Shown: positions 1-7,368, numbered from the stretch's first letter. The stretch: DNA of 10,664 nucleotides from Ferruginibacter sp. (GCA_025362765.1 JANYFI010000620.1:1-10664); one strand, 5' to 3'. The notes: generated by a model not told the origin, from the sequence alone. Numbers and translations are program-made.

Positions 1-97
1 CTTGCCTTGATGATAAAATGAGTAAATGTTTGGTGCATGTCACGCATTCTAACGTTTTTAATAAGAATTTCAACGCGCCTGCCGTTTCCCTCAAAAA

Positions 98-287
98 ATG
101 ACCAAAGCACTCATATTAGTTGGAGGTATTTTATTGCTAAACCAAGGATTTGGAACTCGTTTGAGACCACTCACTTTATCTGTTCCTAAACCACTAGTGG
201 AATTTGCAAACAAACCAATGATTTTGCACCAAATCCAAGCACCAATTGCACGTTGTTATTGGTAAGCGAATCATTTTGGTCACTGTA
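98..287 (+). pseudogene. Eukaryote-type mannose-1-phosphate guanylyltransferase (GMPPB), N-terminal fragment
   Basis: The enzyme family makes GDP-mannose from mannose-1-phosphate and GTP. From ATG 98 the reading begins MTKALILVG and continues [20 protein letters not shown] and then [10 protein letters not shown]. This is the classic nucleotidyltransferase signature loop ([11 protein letters not shown]), followed by the SVPKPLVEF and KPMILHQI segments, which in my recollection mark the eukaryotic GMPPB type rather than bacterial RmlA/ManC types. Six extra residues (ILLLNQ, codons 11-16) sit inside the loop and correspond to a 21-nt GT...AG insert. The ATG frame ends at TAA 263-265 after 55 codons. 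Homology seems to move to another frame at about 242-246, where 246-287 reads [14 protein letters not shown], similar to the family's (A)LxxVGVKRIILAV segment. Only about 65 of some 360 residues are represented. It is on the opposite strand to every bacterial gene here. Seen: motifs, insert and frame break. Inferred: eukaryotic origin, by chimeric assembly or transfer. Confidence 0.75.
126..146 (+). other. Candidate 21-nt GT-AG mini-intron
   Basis: The insert starts GT at 126-127, ends AG at 145-146 and contains a branch-point-like GCTAAAC at 136-142. Deleting exactly these bases joins GTTGGAG to GATTTGGAACT and restores VGGFGTR, the invariant loop of the GMPPB family. The length is a multiple of three with no stop codon, so it would also be translated if not removed. 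Introns this short are known only from a few eukaryotic lineages, such as chlorarachniophyte nucleomorphs and some ciliates. Which lineage applies cannot be decided here. Confidence 0.55.
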
Positions 288-392
288 GGTATACTGTTGA
301 TTGCTATATGAACTTATTGATACTTTCATTAATGGTTTTATTTTATTTATGGTTTTGTATGATTACCACTGAAAAAAATATTTGAAAAAAGT
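288..392. other. A/T-rich junction between eukaryote-like and bacterial sequence
   Basis: No supportable gene was found between the last recognisable GMPPB codon and the stop codon of the first bacterial gene at 393. The stretch is strongly A/T rich with T and A runs. Further GMPPB homology could not be picked up in any forward frame. If the left end is a chimeric join, the breakpoint should lie here. If the GMPPB gene has a second intron, it could start near the GTAGGT at 285-290. Confidence 0.5.
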
Positions 393-1739
393 TTATTCAG
401 GATACTTGTTTTCCAAATCCGCTGCTACCAGGTGAATGGTATTTTTAATACGGCTGATAACTTCTTTCAGACTAATATCGCTTACTTCTTCTTTTCCTTT
501 CTTTTCAACTTCCCTTATCAATTCCTTTAAAGACTGTATGGACATATTATCTATCACCGGCTTTATGCTATGAGCCATTGAACCCATACTTTTATAATCT
601 GCCAGCAAATATTTTTCTTCCATTGTTATTACCTGTGCCGGCATTTGATCAATAAACATCCGCGCCATTTTTTCTACAAAAACTTCATCCCCCCCGCTTA
701 GCGAACGTATAACAGACAGACTATATAGGCCGCCGGCATCAACAGCTGGCGTGATTATTTCCGTTTCCGCTTCGCTGCTTTTGTTAAGCCAGAAGGCAGT
801 TATTTCTACAAGATCCTCTTCTTTAAATGGTTTTGATAAATAAGCATTTATACCAGCAGCAGCATATTTTTCATTACCTGTTGTGCTTTGATTGGCCGTT
901 AGGGCAATTATCGGTACCTGTCTGCTGATATTTTGTCTTATAATTTCAGCTGCTTCCATACCATCTACTACAGGCATCTGAACATCCATTAGTACCAGTT
1001 CAATATTTGTTTGGGTTAAAACATTGATAGCATCCTGCCCACTTACGGCTTCTGTTACCACTGCACCGTAATTTTTTAAAATCGTAGCTGCCAGCAGCCG
1101 GTTAATGCCGTTGTTGTCTGCCACCAATATTTTTTTGCCCCACAACATGCCTGCATTCATTTCCCGCAAACGGGGTGGATTTTCTGAAACTATATTGGAA
1201 GTTATTTTTTGACTTGCGGCAAGAAGCGTTTCTGCTCTTTTTAATGCGGCCGTTTTTTCATCCAGGGATAACAGGCATTGTACCTGCCTTGCCAGTGCTT
1301 GCAACGCAAATACCTGGTCGCTCGTTAGTATACGGGGAATATGATCCATTACGGAAAGTATGCCCAGTGGAACACCTGTTTCCGACAACATAGGCATACC
1401 GGCATAAAACCTGATGCAGGCGTTTTTAATAAAGGCAATATGGGCAAATCGTTTATCCTGCAATGTATCCGCCACAAGGAGAATGCCATTGCCGTTGATG
1501 GTGTAAAATTCAACAGATTCCTGTGTCGAAATTTGGGCATCCATTGTTCCATAAGTTGTTTTGAACCATTGGCGATCGGCCTGTCTCAGGCCAATTAATG
1601 CAATAGGGGAATGGCATATGTCAGCTGCAACACGTGCAATGTCGTTGTATGCATTTTGCTGTGCAGTAGTTACCGGGTGCAGCAATTGTGTGGCTATCAA
1701 TTGTTCGTGTTCATTTTTTGGATACTGACCTGTAGGCAT
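393..1739 (-). CDS. GAF - receiver - Hpt phosphorelay protein without kinase domain
   Basis: This is a soluble 448-aa signalling protein. Residues about 25-158 form a GAF sensor domain (ICHSPIALIGL, YAGMPMLSETGVPLGILSVMD). A short helical linker follows at 160-180. Residues 202-320 are a response-regulator receiver with phospho-acceptor Asp252 (VLMDVQMPVVDG), the switch Thr281 and Lys303 (SKPF). Residues 340-440 are an Hpt domain with MAHSIK, phospho-His390 and the usual Lys at +3. There is no HisKA or HATPase domain, so it must receive phosphate from a partner, most simply the hybrid kinase upstream in the same block. The receiver's acidic pair is odd: the expected Asp/Glu-Asp reads Asp208-Asn209, replacing the residue that normally coordinates Mg2+ directly. 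Phosphorylation of this receiver may be weak. The gene lies 74 nt after the sigma-54 regulator and is the last bacterial gene before the anomalous left end. The ATG at 1739 has no strong Shine-Dalgarno, as is usual for Bacteroidota. Confidence 0.88.
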   Translation of the reverse strand: MPTGQYPKNEHEQLIATQLLHPVTTAQQNAYNDIARVAADICHSPIALIGLRQADRQWFKTTYGTMDAQISTQESVEFYTINGNGILLVADTLQDKRFAHIAFIKNACIRFYAGMPMLSETGVPLGILSVMDHIPRILTSDQVFALQALARQVQCLLSLDEKTAALKRAETLLAASQKITSNIVSENPPRLREMNAGMLWGKKILVADNNGINRLLAATILKNYGAVVTEAVSGQDAINVLTQTNIELVLMDVQMPVVDGMEAAEIIRQNISRQVPIIALTANQSTTGNEKYAAAGINAYLSKPFKEEDLVEITAFWLNKSSEAETEIITPAVDAGGLYSLSVIRSLSGGDEVFVEKMARMFIDQMPAQVITMEEKYLLADYKSMGSMAHSIKPVIDNMSIQSLKELIREVEKKGKEEVSDISLKEVISRIKNTIHLVAADLENKYPE

Positions 1740-1813
1740 AGTAAGGTAAAAAGTAAAGAGTTATAAATAGAAATAGGTTAGCCATTTTGGGCACTGCTAT
1801 ATTTTCGTGTTTT

Positions 1814-3163
1814 TTATATAACTACCTCTTTTAGCTGGATCATTTTATAAATAGTTGATTTACCAATATCTAATTTGTCTGCCACCAGCAGCACATCGTT
1901 ATCATATTTTTTTAGGAAATATTTTATTATGTGACAGGTGTATTGCCGCAAAGTTTTTTCTTCATTTATAAAATCTTCATCGTTACCGGCAGAACCGTAT
2001 GAAATATCATCCGCTATTATTTCCTGGCCGTTACTCATTACTACCGCAAGGTCAATGATGGCTTTTAATTCCCTCACATTTCCAGGATAATTATAGCGCA
2101 TCAGCTTTTCTTTTGCATCGCCCGCAATGTTAATGATAGTCAGTTTGTTTTCTTTGCAAAACTCATCTATAAAATGTTTAGCCAATATCAGCACATCGCT
2201 TCCCCTATCTCTTAAAGGCGGCAATTCAATTGGTAGCCCTATTACCCGGTAATATAAATCTTCTCTGAAATTTCCTTTTTTAACTTCTTCTGCCAGGTTT
2301 TTATGGGTGGCGATAATCAGCCGCACATCGAGCTTAACTTTTTCATTTCCGCCCACCCGGATAATTTCCCTTTCCTGTAATACACGCAATATTTTGCTTT
2401 GCAGGCTCAGGTCGAGTTCAGCTATTTCATCCAAAAAAACAGTGCCGCCATTTGCTTCTTCAAACTTACCCAGCTTGCGGGAAACAGCTCCGGTAAAGGC
2501 GCCTTTTTCATGACCAAATAATTCACTTTCAATCAAATCTTTTGGTATAGCCGCCATGTTTACTCCAACAAAAGGCTTACGCTTTCTTTCGCTGTTGTAA
2601 TGAATGGCTTTGGCTACCACTTCTTTACCTGTGCCAGTTTCGCCTGTTACCGACACATTGATATTTGTTTTAGAAGCTTTCTCCATCAATACAAATATTT
2701 TATTTAAGGCCGGACTTTGACCCTTAATGCTTTTATCGAAAGAAAATTTCTGTGCAAGTTCTTCGCGTAAAACGGCTACTTCTTTTTTTAGCTTACTGGT
2801 TTCTCTTACCTTAATCACCGCATTCCACAAAATCTCCTTGGTATTTTCATCTTTCACCAGGTAATCCGTTACACCCAACTTCAACATTTTCACCGCTACA
2901 ACAATATCCTCCTGCCCGCTGATCATTATCACCGGCACGATATCGTTGACCTGTCGTATTTTTTCAAACAATACATCGCCTGAATAATCCGGTAAAGAAA
3001 AATCAATAGTAATAAGATCGGGTTGTTTATGCATATTGGCCATGCATTCCCTGCCTGTGGTAAACCGGCTGATTTCATAGTCAGGATTTAGCGCCAACTG
3101 ATATTCCAGAATTTCTCCGTACCAGGGATCATCTTCAACAATAAAAATTTTATACGCAGCCAT
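1814..3163 (-). CDS. Sigma-54-dependent response regulator (NtrC/AtoC type)
   Basis: This is a transcription activator of 449 aa, the normal length for the NtrC family. Residues 3-120 are a receiver with acidic pair Glu10-Asp11-Asp12, phospho-acceptor Asp54 and Lys104. Residues about 145-385 are the AAA+ sigma-54 interaction domain: Walker A GETGTGK (174-180), the sigma-54-contacting GAFTGA loop (221-226), Walker B VFLDEI (242-247) and the FREDLYYR and YPGNVREL segments (299-306 and 359-366). Residues 405-445 form a Fis-type helix-turn-helix (LLVADKLDIGKSTIYK). All key residues are intact, so it should hydrolyse ATP and open sigma-54 promoters when phosphorylated. The gene follows the Hpt gene after a 359-nt spacer and is the obvious DNA-binding output of the relay. 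Its targets are not visible: I found no good GG-N10-GC sigma-54 promoter in the spacers I inspected. Regulation of the adjacent polysaccharide genes is inference. Confidence 0.96.
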   Translation of the reverse strand: MAAYKIFIVEDDPWYGEILEYQLALNPDYEISRFTTGRECMANMHKQPDLITIDFSLPDYSGDVLFEKIRQVNDIVPVIMISGQEDIVVAVKMLKLGVTDYLVKDENTKEILWNAVIKVRETSKLKKEVAVLREELAQKFSFDKSIKGQSPALNKIFVLMEKASKTNINVSVTGETGTGKEVVAKAIHYNSERKRKPFVGVNMAAIPKDLIESELFGHEKGAFTGAVSRKLGKFEEANGGTVFLDEIAELDLSLQSKILRVLQEREIIRVGGNEKVKLDVRLIIATHKNLAEEVKKGNFREDLYYRVIGLPIELPPLRDRGSDVLILAKHFIDEFCKENKLTIINIAGDAKEKLMRYNYPGNVRELKAIIDLAVVMSNGQEIIADDISYGSAGNDEDFINEEKTLRQYTCHIIKYFLKKYDNDVLLVADKLDIGKSTIYKMIQLKEVVI

Positions 3164-3241
3164 AGTATTCCGGGATTATACAGTACACTTTTACTGCATC
3201 AATTAAACGTTTTTCCTAATTTAAAATTGCTTTGCCTTTTT

Positions 3242-3254
3242 TGGAAAGATTCCA
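3242..3254. promoter_or_regulatory. Possible operator: 13-bp palindrome upstream of the sigma-54 regulator
   Basis: TGGAA-AGA-TTCCA is a perfect inverted repeat with 5-bp arms and a 3-bp centre. It sits about 80-90 nt upstream of the sigma-54 regulator start, in A/T-rich flanks. Its position would suit binding by a dimeric regulator, including autoregulation, but a repeat this short can arise by chance and no second copy was noticed. Confidence 0.2.
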
Positions 3255-3479
3255 TTTTTGAGCAGTTAACGTATGCGATCATCATATTACTACAGCAGGT
3301 CGCCGCATTTAACTAACAGCTGTTTTCAATACGAGTAATATCCGGAAACTTATAAAACCATACAACGGAAGGGCCTTATGAGGAGAGAGAAAGGCGGAAG
3401 GGTGAGATATAAAAATGACACTATATAATACCTGTAACAATGCAACTATTTTAAAAAATACCGCATACGCAAACGCAAC

Positions 3480-3495
3480 CCGATTACATAATCGG
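3480..3495 (-). terminator. Weak hairpin after the Hpt gene
   Basis: CCGATTA-CA-TAATCGG is a perfect inverted repeat beginning 28 nt beyond the Hpt stop codon. With an open innermost pair it gives a 6-bp stem and 4-nt loop. In the transcribed direction a T run occurs only about 20 nt further on (near 3451-3457), so it is not a standard intrinsic terminator. It may attenuate or protect the 3' end of the kinase-Hpt transcript. Confidence 0.25.
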
Positions 3496-3522
3496 TTTGC
3501 AGGCACAAATAAACCGGTTATT

Positions 3523-3879
3523 TTAATTGGCTTCAATTACCTTATTCAAAGCTGACTGGGCATCGGGCCAGCCGCTGATAATGTTTTGCGCCAGCATTTC
3601 CAGTTCTGGATGAAACTCGCCGTCGGCAAAAGCCTGGTCGAGCATTCGGCTCCAGCTTTCTACTTCGGGCATGCCCGCAATGGCCGACAAAGAAACAAGC
3701 GAATGGGCATTTTTCCTTATGCCTTCGGCATCGCGTTTTTGCCAGGAATCTCTTAGTGATGTTACTTTGATGTTTACATCTTCTACGGTCCCTATCAGTA
3801 ATATTTGCTCAAAAGATTTATCACCACCTGTTAAGGAATAAAGATAACTAAGATCAATGGTAATGGGCGTTTGTGTCAT
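3523..3879 (-). CDS. Stand-alone histidine phosphotransfer (Hpt) protein
   Basis: This small cytoplasmic protein (118 aa) matches the size of a single four-helix Hpt domain. The active-site helix reads KNAHSLVSLSAIAGM (residues 57-70), with His59 in the canonical AHSL context and small residues (Ser, Ala, Gly) following as the family requires. Hpt proteins shuttle phosphate between the receiver of a hybrid kinase and the receiver of a response regulator. Here the hybrid kinase gene ends only 40 nt upstream and itself lacks an Hpt domain, so this is very likely its partner. The sigma-54 regulator encoded next is the probable acceptor. The Lys normally found three residues after the His (HSLK) is Val62 (HSLV), which is unusual and could alter transfer rate or partner choice. 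The second Hpt encoded in this window, in the GAF protein, keeps that Lys. Confidence 0.88.
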   Translation of the reverse strand: MTQTPITIDLSYLYSLTGGDKSFEQILLIGTVEDVNIKVTSLRDSWQKRDAEGIRKNAHSLVSLSAIAGMPEVESWSRMLDQAFADGEFHPELEMLAQNIISGWPDAQSALNKVIEAN

Positions 3880-3919
3880 AATCTGGGTTTTTACAGGTAA
3901 GGCGTTTGAGTTATTGTGG

Positions 3920-6900
3920 TCACTTTATGTTAAGTTTAGTCAGTATATCCTTATGGATGATATCATCTTTCTTTACAGATTCCATGATACAGGTAAACAA
4001 ATCGTGGGGTTTAAAAGGTTTTGCAACATACCCATTCATGCCTGCCTTATAACAGTTTTCCATTTCGCCATTTAGTGAATGGGCTGTCATTGCAATAATT
4101 GGTATTGTGCCGATGCTACCTGGTAGCGCCCGAATGTGCCCGGCAGCGCTAATACCGTTCATTACCGGCATCTGAATATCCATCAGTACTATATCAAAAT
4201 ATTCACGCCGCAAGGTTTCAACAGCCTGCAATCCGTTGATGACATGAACAACAGTAAACCCCTTCATCGTTAGTACTTTTGTTGCGAGTAAAGCATTCAC
4301 CATATTATCTTCCGCAAGCAATATATGAATGGGCCTGTTGGTATTAACCGATAAAACATTGTCCATTTCCGACGGTTTTACCAGGACCTGATGTTCCGCT
4401 GCATATTTTTTAAAGGGCAAAATAAAATTAAAGGTGGTTCCTTTTCCAGGTTCACTTTTCATACTAAGATTGCCGCCATACAAATCTACCAGGCTACGGG
4501 TTATATTCAACCCAAGGCCGGTACCTCCGTACAATCTTTGTGTATCATTATTGGCCGGCGTAAATCTTTCAAAAATACCGGCTTGTTTATCTTTAGCCAC
4601 TCCTATTCCTGTATCCTTAATAGAAAATAACACGTACTCTTTTCTTCTATCGTTTCCAGGTACCGACTTGCAGGTGATTTCAATCGTTCCTGCATCGGTA
4701 AACTTTACCGCGTTGCCCAGCAGGTTCACCATAATCTGGGTTAACCTCAATTCATCGCCCTTAACGGTTACAGGAAGCTTCCCGTCAATGTGAGTGTGTA
4801 CTTTTATTCCTTTTGCAATTGCTTTAGGACCGAGTATTTTTATAACGTCGTTTACAATTTTTCTAATTTCAATCGGCTGGCTTTCGAGCGACAGGTTTTT
4901 TGATTCAAGTTTAGACAAGTCGAGTACGTTGTTAATGAGTGCCAGCAAATTACCCGAAGCGGTTTTAATTATATCTACATACTCTGCCTGTTCTTCATTT
5001 AACAAAGTGTCTGACAACAAATCATTAAAACCAATAACAGCGTTCAGCGGCGTACGTATTTCATGGCTCATATTGCTGATAAACTGTTCTTTTACCTTCA
5101 ATGATCTTTCCACCATTTCATTGGCCGCCAGCAGGTCAGATTCTACCTGGTGCCTTCCCGTTACATCCATACCAAAGCCAAGAATATATTTTTTGCCATT
5201 TTTTTCTGTGAAACATTTATTGATAATATTAAACCATGACAAGGCTTTTGTTTCCGGGTTTTTCAGACTTCCTTCTACGCGTATCATTTGTCCTTCGTCC
5301 ATTTCAAACAATTTATCCATATCACCTAAAAAGATATCCGCCGGTCCTGTTGACAAGGTTTCTGCATCTGGAACCTCCAGTTCCTTATAGGGATAGAATT
5401 TTGCAAAAGTTTGATTGGCGAGCATTATTTTCCGCTGCTCATTCACCATAAATATTACATTCGTGCTGTTATCAATAATCTGCCTGATAAACTCCTGCTG
5501 CCTCGCTACTTCCTTTTGTGCCTGTACCGATTCAGTGATATCAATGGCGCTGGCAATTACATACGGTGTATTGCCATGGTTTGCGTATACCGTATTCTGA
5601 TACAGCCAGGTTCTCTTTCGACCATCTTTAGTTTCAATCTCTAAAGTGCCACTGGCGGTTTTATTGTTGTTGATGATAATGATGTATTCATCAAACTCAT
5701 TTTCAAATTCAGCAGCAAAAATCAATTTCAGGTTTACACCAATCACTTCTTTTTTAGTATAGCCGGTCATTTTTTCAGCGGTGGCATTTATGTCAAGCAA
5801 ATTGCCGTTCATATCGTGCAGGCAAATAATCGCCTGGGTATTATTGAGCACCACCGCTTTTTCTTCTTCACTTTTTTTAAGGGCAATGGCTGATAACTTT
5901 GTTGCTGTTATATCCTGTACTGTACCAAAACTGCCGTTGAATGCTCCATTGCTATTAATAAAAGGGCTGATATTCGAAAGCATATAATGTTCCATGTTAT
6001 CCAGCAGCATACAAAATTCCACCTCTACTTTTTGTAATGTTACACAACATTTGGTTAAGCCGGCATTGATAATTTCAATGCTTTCTGTTGGCATTTTACA
6101 AAAGATATCTTCCATACCTACGGCTCCATCCATTGGCAATTGATACAATAGCCTCAGCTCTCTTGATACTGTAAGTGAACCATTCACGGAAATCTCCCAG
6201 CTGCCCATTTGCGCAATCTGCATGGCTTGCTGTAATTTATTTTTATTACTGATAAGCTGAACCTCTAATCGCTTACGCTCCGTAATATCCTGCTGTATGG
6301 CGAGAAATTTGTGGGGCTTTCCGTTGGCATCCATCAGCGGTACAATGGTTGTATCAACACAATACGACTTACCGTTGCTGTTTCGGTTTACCAGTTCACC
6401 CTTCCAGGTTTTTCCTTCCAACAATTTGGCTAAGATGTGCCTTACCACCACTTTATTACGCATACTTAAGCTGATGGTACGATAATCATTTCCCAGCAAT
6501 TCTCCTTCCGCCATTTCATTTAATTCGCAGAACTTTCTATTTACATGAACAATTTTACCCTTGCTGTTAAACACGATTACAATAGCTGCCTGATCCAGGG
6601 CAACTTTATATTCAGACACCTCCTTATATAATGCATCAATAGCAATTTCCCTTTCCTTTCGACCCGTAATATTTTTATGAATAGAAATATAATTCAGTAT
6701 TTCACCGGTATCATCACAAATGGGTTTAACACTTAAGGACAGCCAGATAGGTTTTCCGTTTTTATGATACACCAGTAATTCTTCGGCAACAGCATCACCC
6801 CTTAATAATTTTTCAACCATTCGCTTTGCTGTCAATTTATCTGTTTCTGCACCATATAAAACACTGTTTAAATCCCTGCCATTTATTTCGTCCAAGGTAT

Positions 6901-7303
6901 AGCCACAATTTCTTGTAAAGCCGTCATTTACCCATTCTACCAATCCCAGTCCGTTTGAAATAACAATTGATTCATTTACCTGGGCCACTACCTTCGCCAG
7001 CATTTTCAATTGCGTATCCGTAGAAGAGCTGATCATTTGTTCCTGCGAAAGGCTTTGTTTTATTTCTTGGTTAAACAGCACCAGTTGTTCTTTCTTAAAA
7101 CCTAAAAAATAAAAAGCAAAACTTAAAAAGATGGGAGAGAAAACGATGATTACAAAATCAGGAGCAAATTCAAATATATGAAACCAGGGACCTTTAAACC
7201 CGTTTACATAATTCAATACCACCGCTATGATGATCAATATAACACCCAGCAGAAACCCTGCAGCTGTATATTTTACGACACCATAAAATGGCCTTTGCTT
7301 CAT
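3920..7303 (-). CDS. Membrane hybrid histidine kinase with about five PAS domains and C-terminal receiver
   Basis: This is a 1127-aa inner-membrane sensor kinase. Two membrane helices (about 13-31 and 48-68) are joined by a ~16-residue loop, so there is no real periplasmic sensor. Sensing is probably cytoplasmic, through PAS domains at about 100-215, 230-345, 355-470, 478-592 and 602-718. The first four end in DIT- or NIT-type motifs and the fifth in DVTGR. The third PAS is the most divergent. HisKA follows with FISNMSHEIRTPLN and phospho-His747. HATPase_c shows the N box (LLGNAVKF, 861-868), G1 DTGIG (897-901) and G2 GGTGLGL (926-932). The receiver (992-1110) has Glu998-Asp999, phospho-acceptor Asp1042 (VLMDIQMPVMNG), Thr1073 and Lys1095, all intact. 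No Hpt domain is present; the next gene, 40 nt away, supplies one. Upstream, 65 nt separate it from the glycosyltransferase stop, and a promoter-like element lies in that gap. The ligand is unknown. Confidence 0.95.
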   Translation of the reverse strand: MKQRPFYGVVKYTAAGFLLGVILIIIAVVLNYVNGFKGPWFHIFEFAPDFVIIVFSPIFLSFAFYFLGFKKEQLVLFNQEIKQSLSQEQMISSSTDTQLKMLAKVVAQVNESIVISNGLGLVEWVNDGFTRNCGYTLDEINGRDLNSVLYGAETDKLTAKRMVEKLLRGDAVAEELLVYHKNGKPIWLSLSVKPICDDTGEILNYISIHKNITGRKEREIAIDALYKEVSEYKVALDQAAIVIVFNSKGKIVHVNRKFCELNEMAEGELLGNDYRTISLSMRNKVVVRHILAKLLEGKTWKGELVNRNSNGKSYCVDTTIVPLMDANGKPHKFLAIQQDITERKRLEVQLISNKNKLQQAMQIAQMGSWEISVNGSLTVSRELRLLYQLPMDGAVGMEDIFCKMPTESIEIINAGLTKCCVTLQKVEVEFCMLLDNMEHYMLSNISPFINSNGAFNGSFGTVQDITATKLSAIALKKSEEEKAVVLNNTQAIICLHDMNGNLLDINATAEKMTGYTKKEVIGVNLKLIFAAEFENEFDEYIIIINNNKTASGTLEIETKDGRKRTWLYQNTVYANHGNTPYVIASAIDITESVQAQKEVARQQEFIRQIIDNSTNVIFMVNEQRKIMLANQTFAKFYPYKELEVPDAETLSTGPADIFLGDMDKLFEMDEGQMIRVEGSLKNPETKALSWFNIINKCFTEKNGKKYILGFGMDVTGRHQVESDLLAANEMVERSLKVKEQFISNMSHEIRTPLNAVIGFNDLLSDTLLNEEQAEYVDIIKTASGNLLALINNVLDLSKLESKNLSLESQPIEIRKIVNDVIKILGPKAIAKGIKVHTHIDGKLPVTVKGDELRLTQIMVNLLGNAVKFTDAGTIEITCKSVPGNDRRKEYVLFSIKDTGIGVAKDKQAGIFERFTPANNDTQRLYGGTGLGLNITRSLVDLYGGNLSMKSEPGKGTTFNFILPFKKYAAEHQVLVKPSEMDNVLSVNTNRPIHILLAEDNMVNALLATKVLTMKGFTVVHVINGLQAVETLRREYFDIVLMDIQMPVMNGISAAGHIRALPGSIGTIPIIAMTAHSLNGEMENCYKAGMNGYVAKPFKPHDLFTCIMESVKKDDIIHKDILTKLNIK

Positions 7304-7325
7304 AATGAATTAATATCGGTTTTAA

Positions 7326-7357
7326 TAAAAGTATAAAGCCGCTGTTGGCTTACCAAT
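7326..7357 (-). promoter_or_regulatory. Candidate Bacteroidota-type promoter for the hybrid kinase
   Basis: On the minus strand ATTG (7357-7354) is followed after 20 nt by TACTTTTA (7333-7326). This resembles the Bacteroidota sigma-A consensus (TTTG at -33, TAnnTTTG at -7) with the last base off. Transcription would start roughly 15 nt before the kinase ATG at 7303. An overlapping TTGG-CTTA-CCAA inverted repeat (7345-7356) covers the -33 element and could be an operator. If real, it separates the phosphorelay block from the polysaccharide genes. A short pattern match only. Confidence 0.35.
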
Positions 7358-7368
7358 GAGTTATTTTT

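Larger units (their letters stand above)
3164..3522. other. 359-nt spacer between Hpt and sigma-54 regulator genes
   Basis: No convincing gene lies here. A minus-strand reading frame running from 3536 to 3309 has no recognisable domain, uses the end of the Hpt gene out of frame and is probably chance. The spacer holds a small hairpin just after the Hpt gene (3480-3495) and a TGGAA-AGA-TTCCA palindrome (3242-3254). It is long enough to carry a separate promoter for the sigma-54 regulator. Confidence 0.5.

Noticed and set aside
18..101. 27-codon plus-strand open frame overlapping the GMPPB ATG
   Set aside because: Short, no recognisable motif, and not expected as a coupled gene upstream of a eukaryote-type sequence.
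3175..3202. TTGATG-N16-TATAAT on the minus strand before the sigma-54 regulator
   Set aside because: It looks like an E. coli sigma-70 promoter, but Bacteroidota use a different consensus, and it would leave a leader of only about 5 nt; probably chance in A/T-rich DNA.
3309..3536. 75-codon minus-strand open frame starting inside the end of the Hpt gene
   Set aside because: No domain, hydrophobic low-information sequence, and it overlaps the Hpt gene out of frame; most likely chance.
4794..5390. 198-codon plus-strand open frame
   Set aside because: Fully antisense to the hybrid kinase core; composition typical of a reverse-strand shadow, with no homology recognised.
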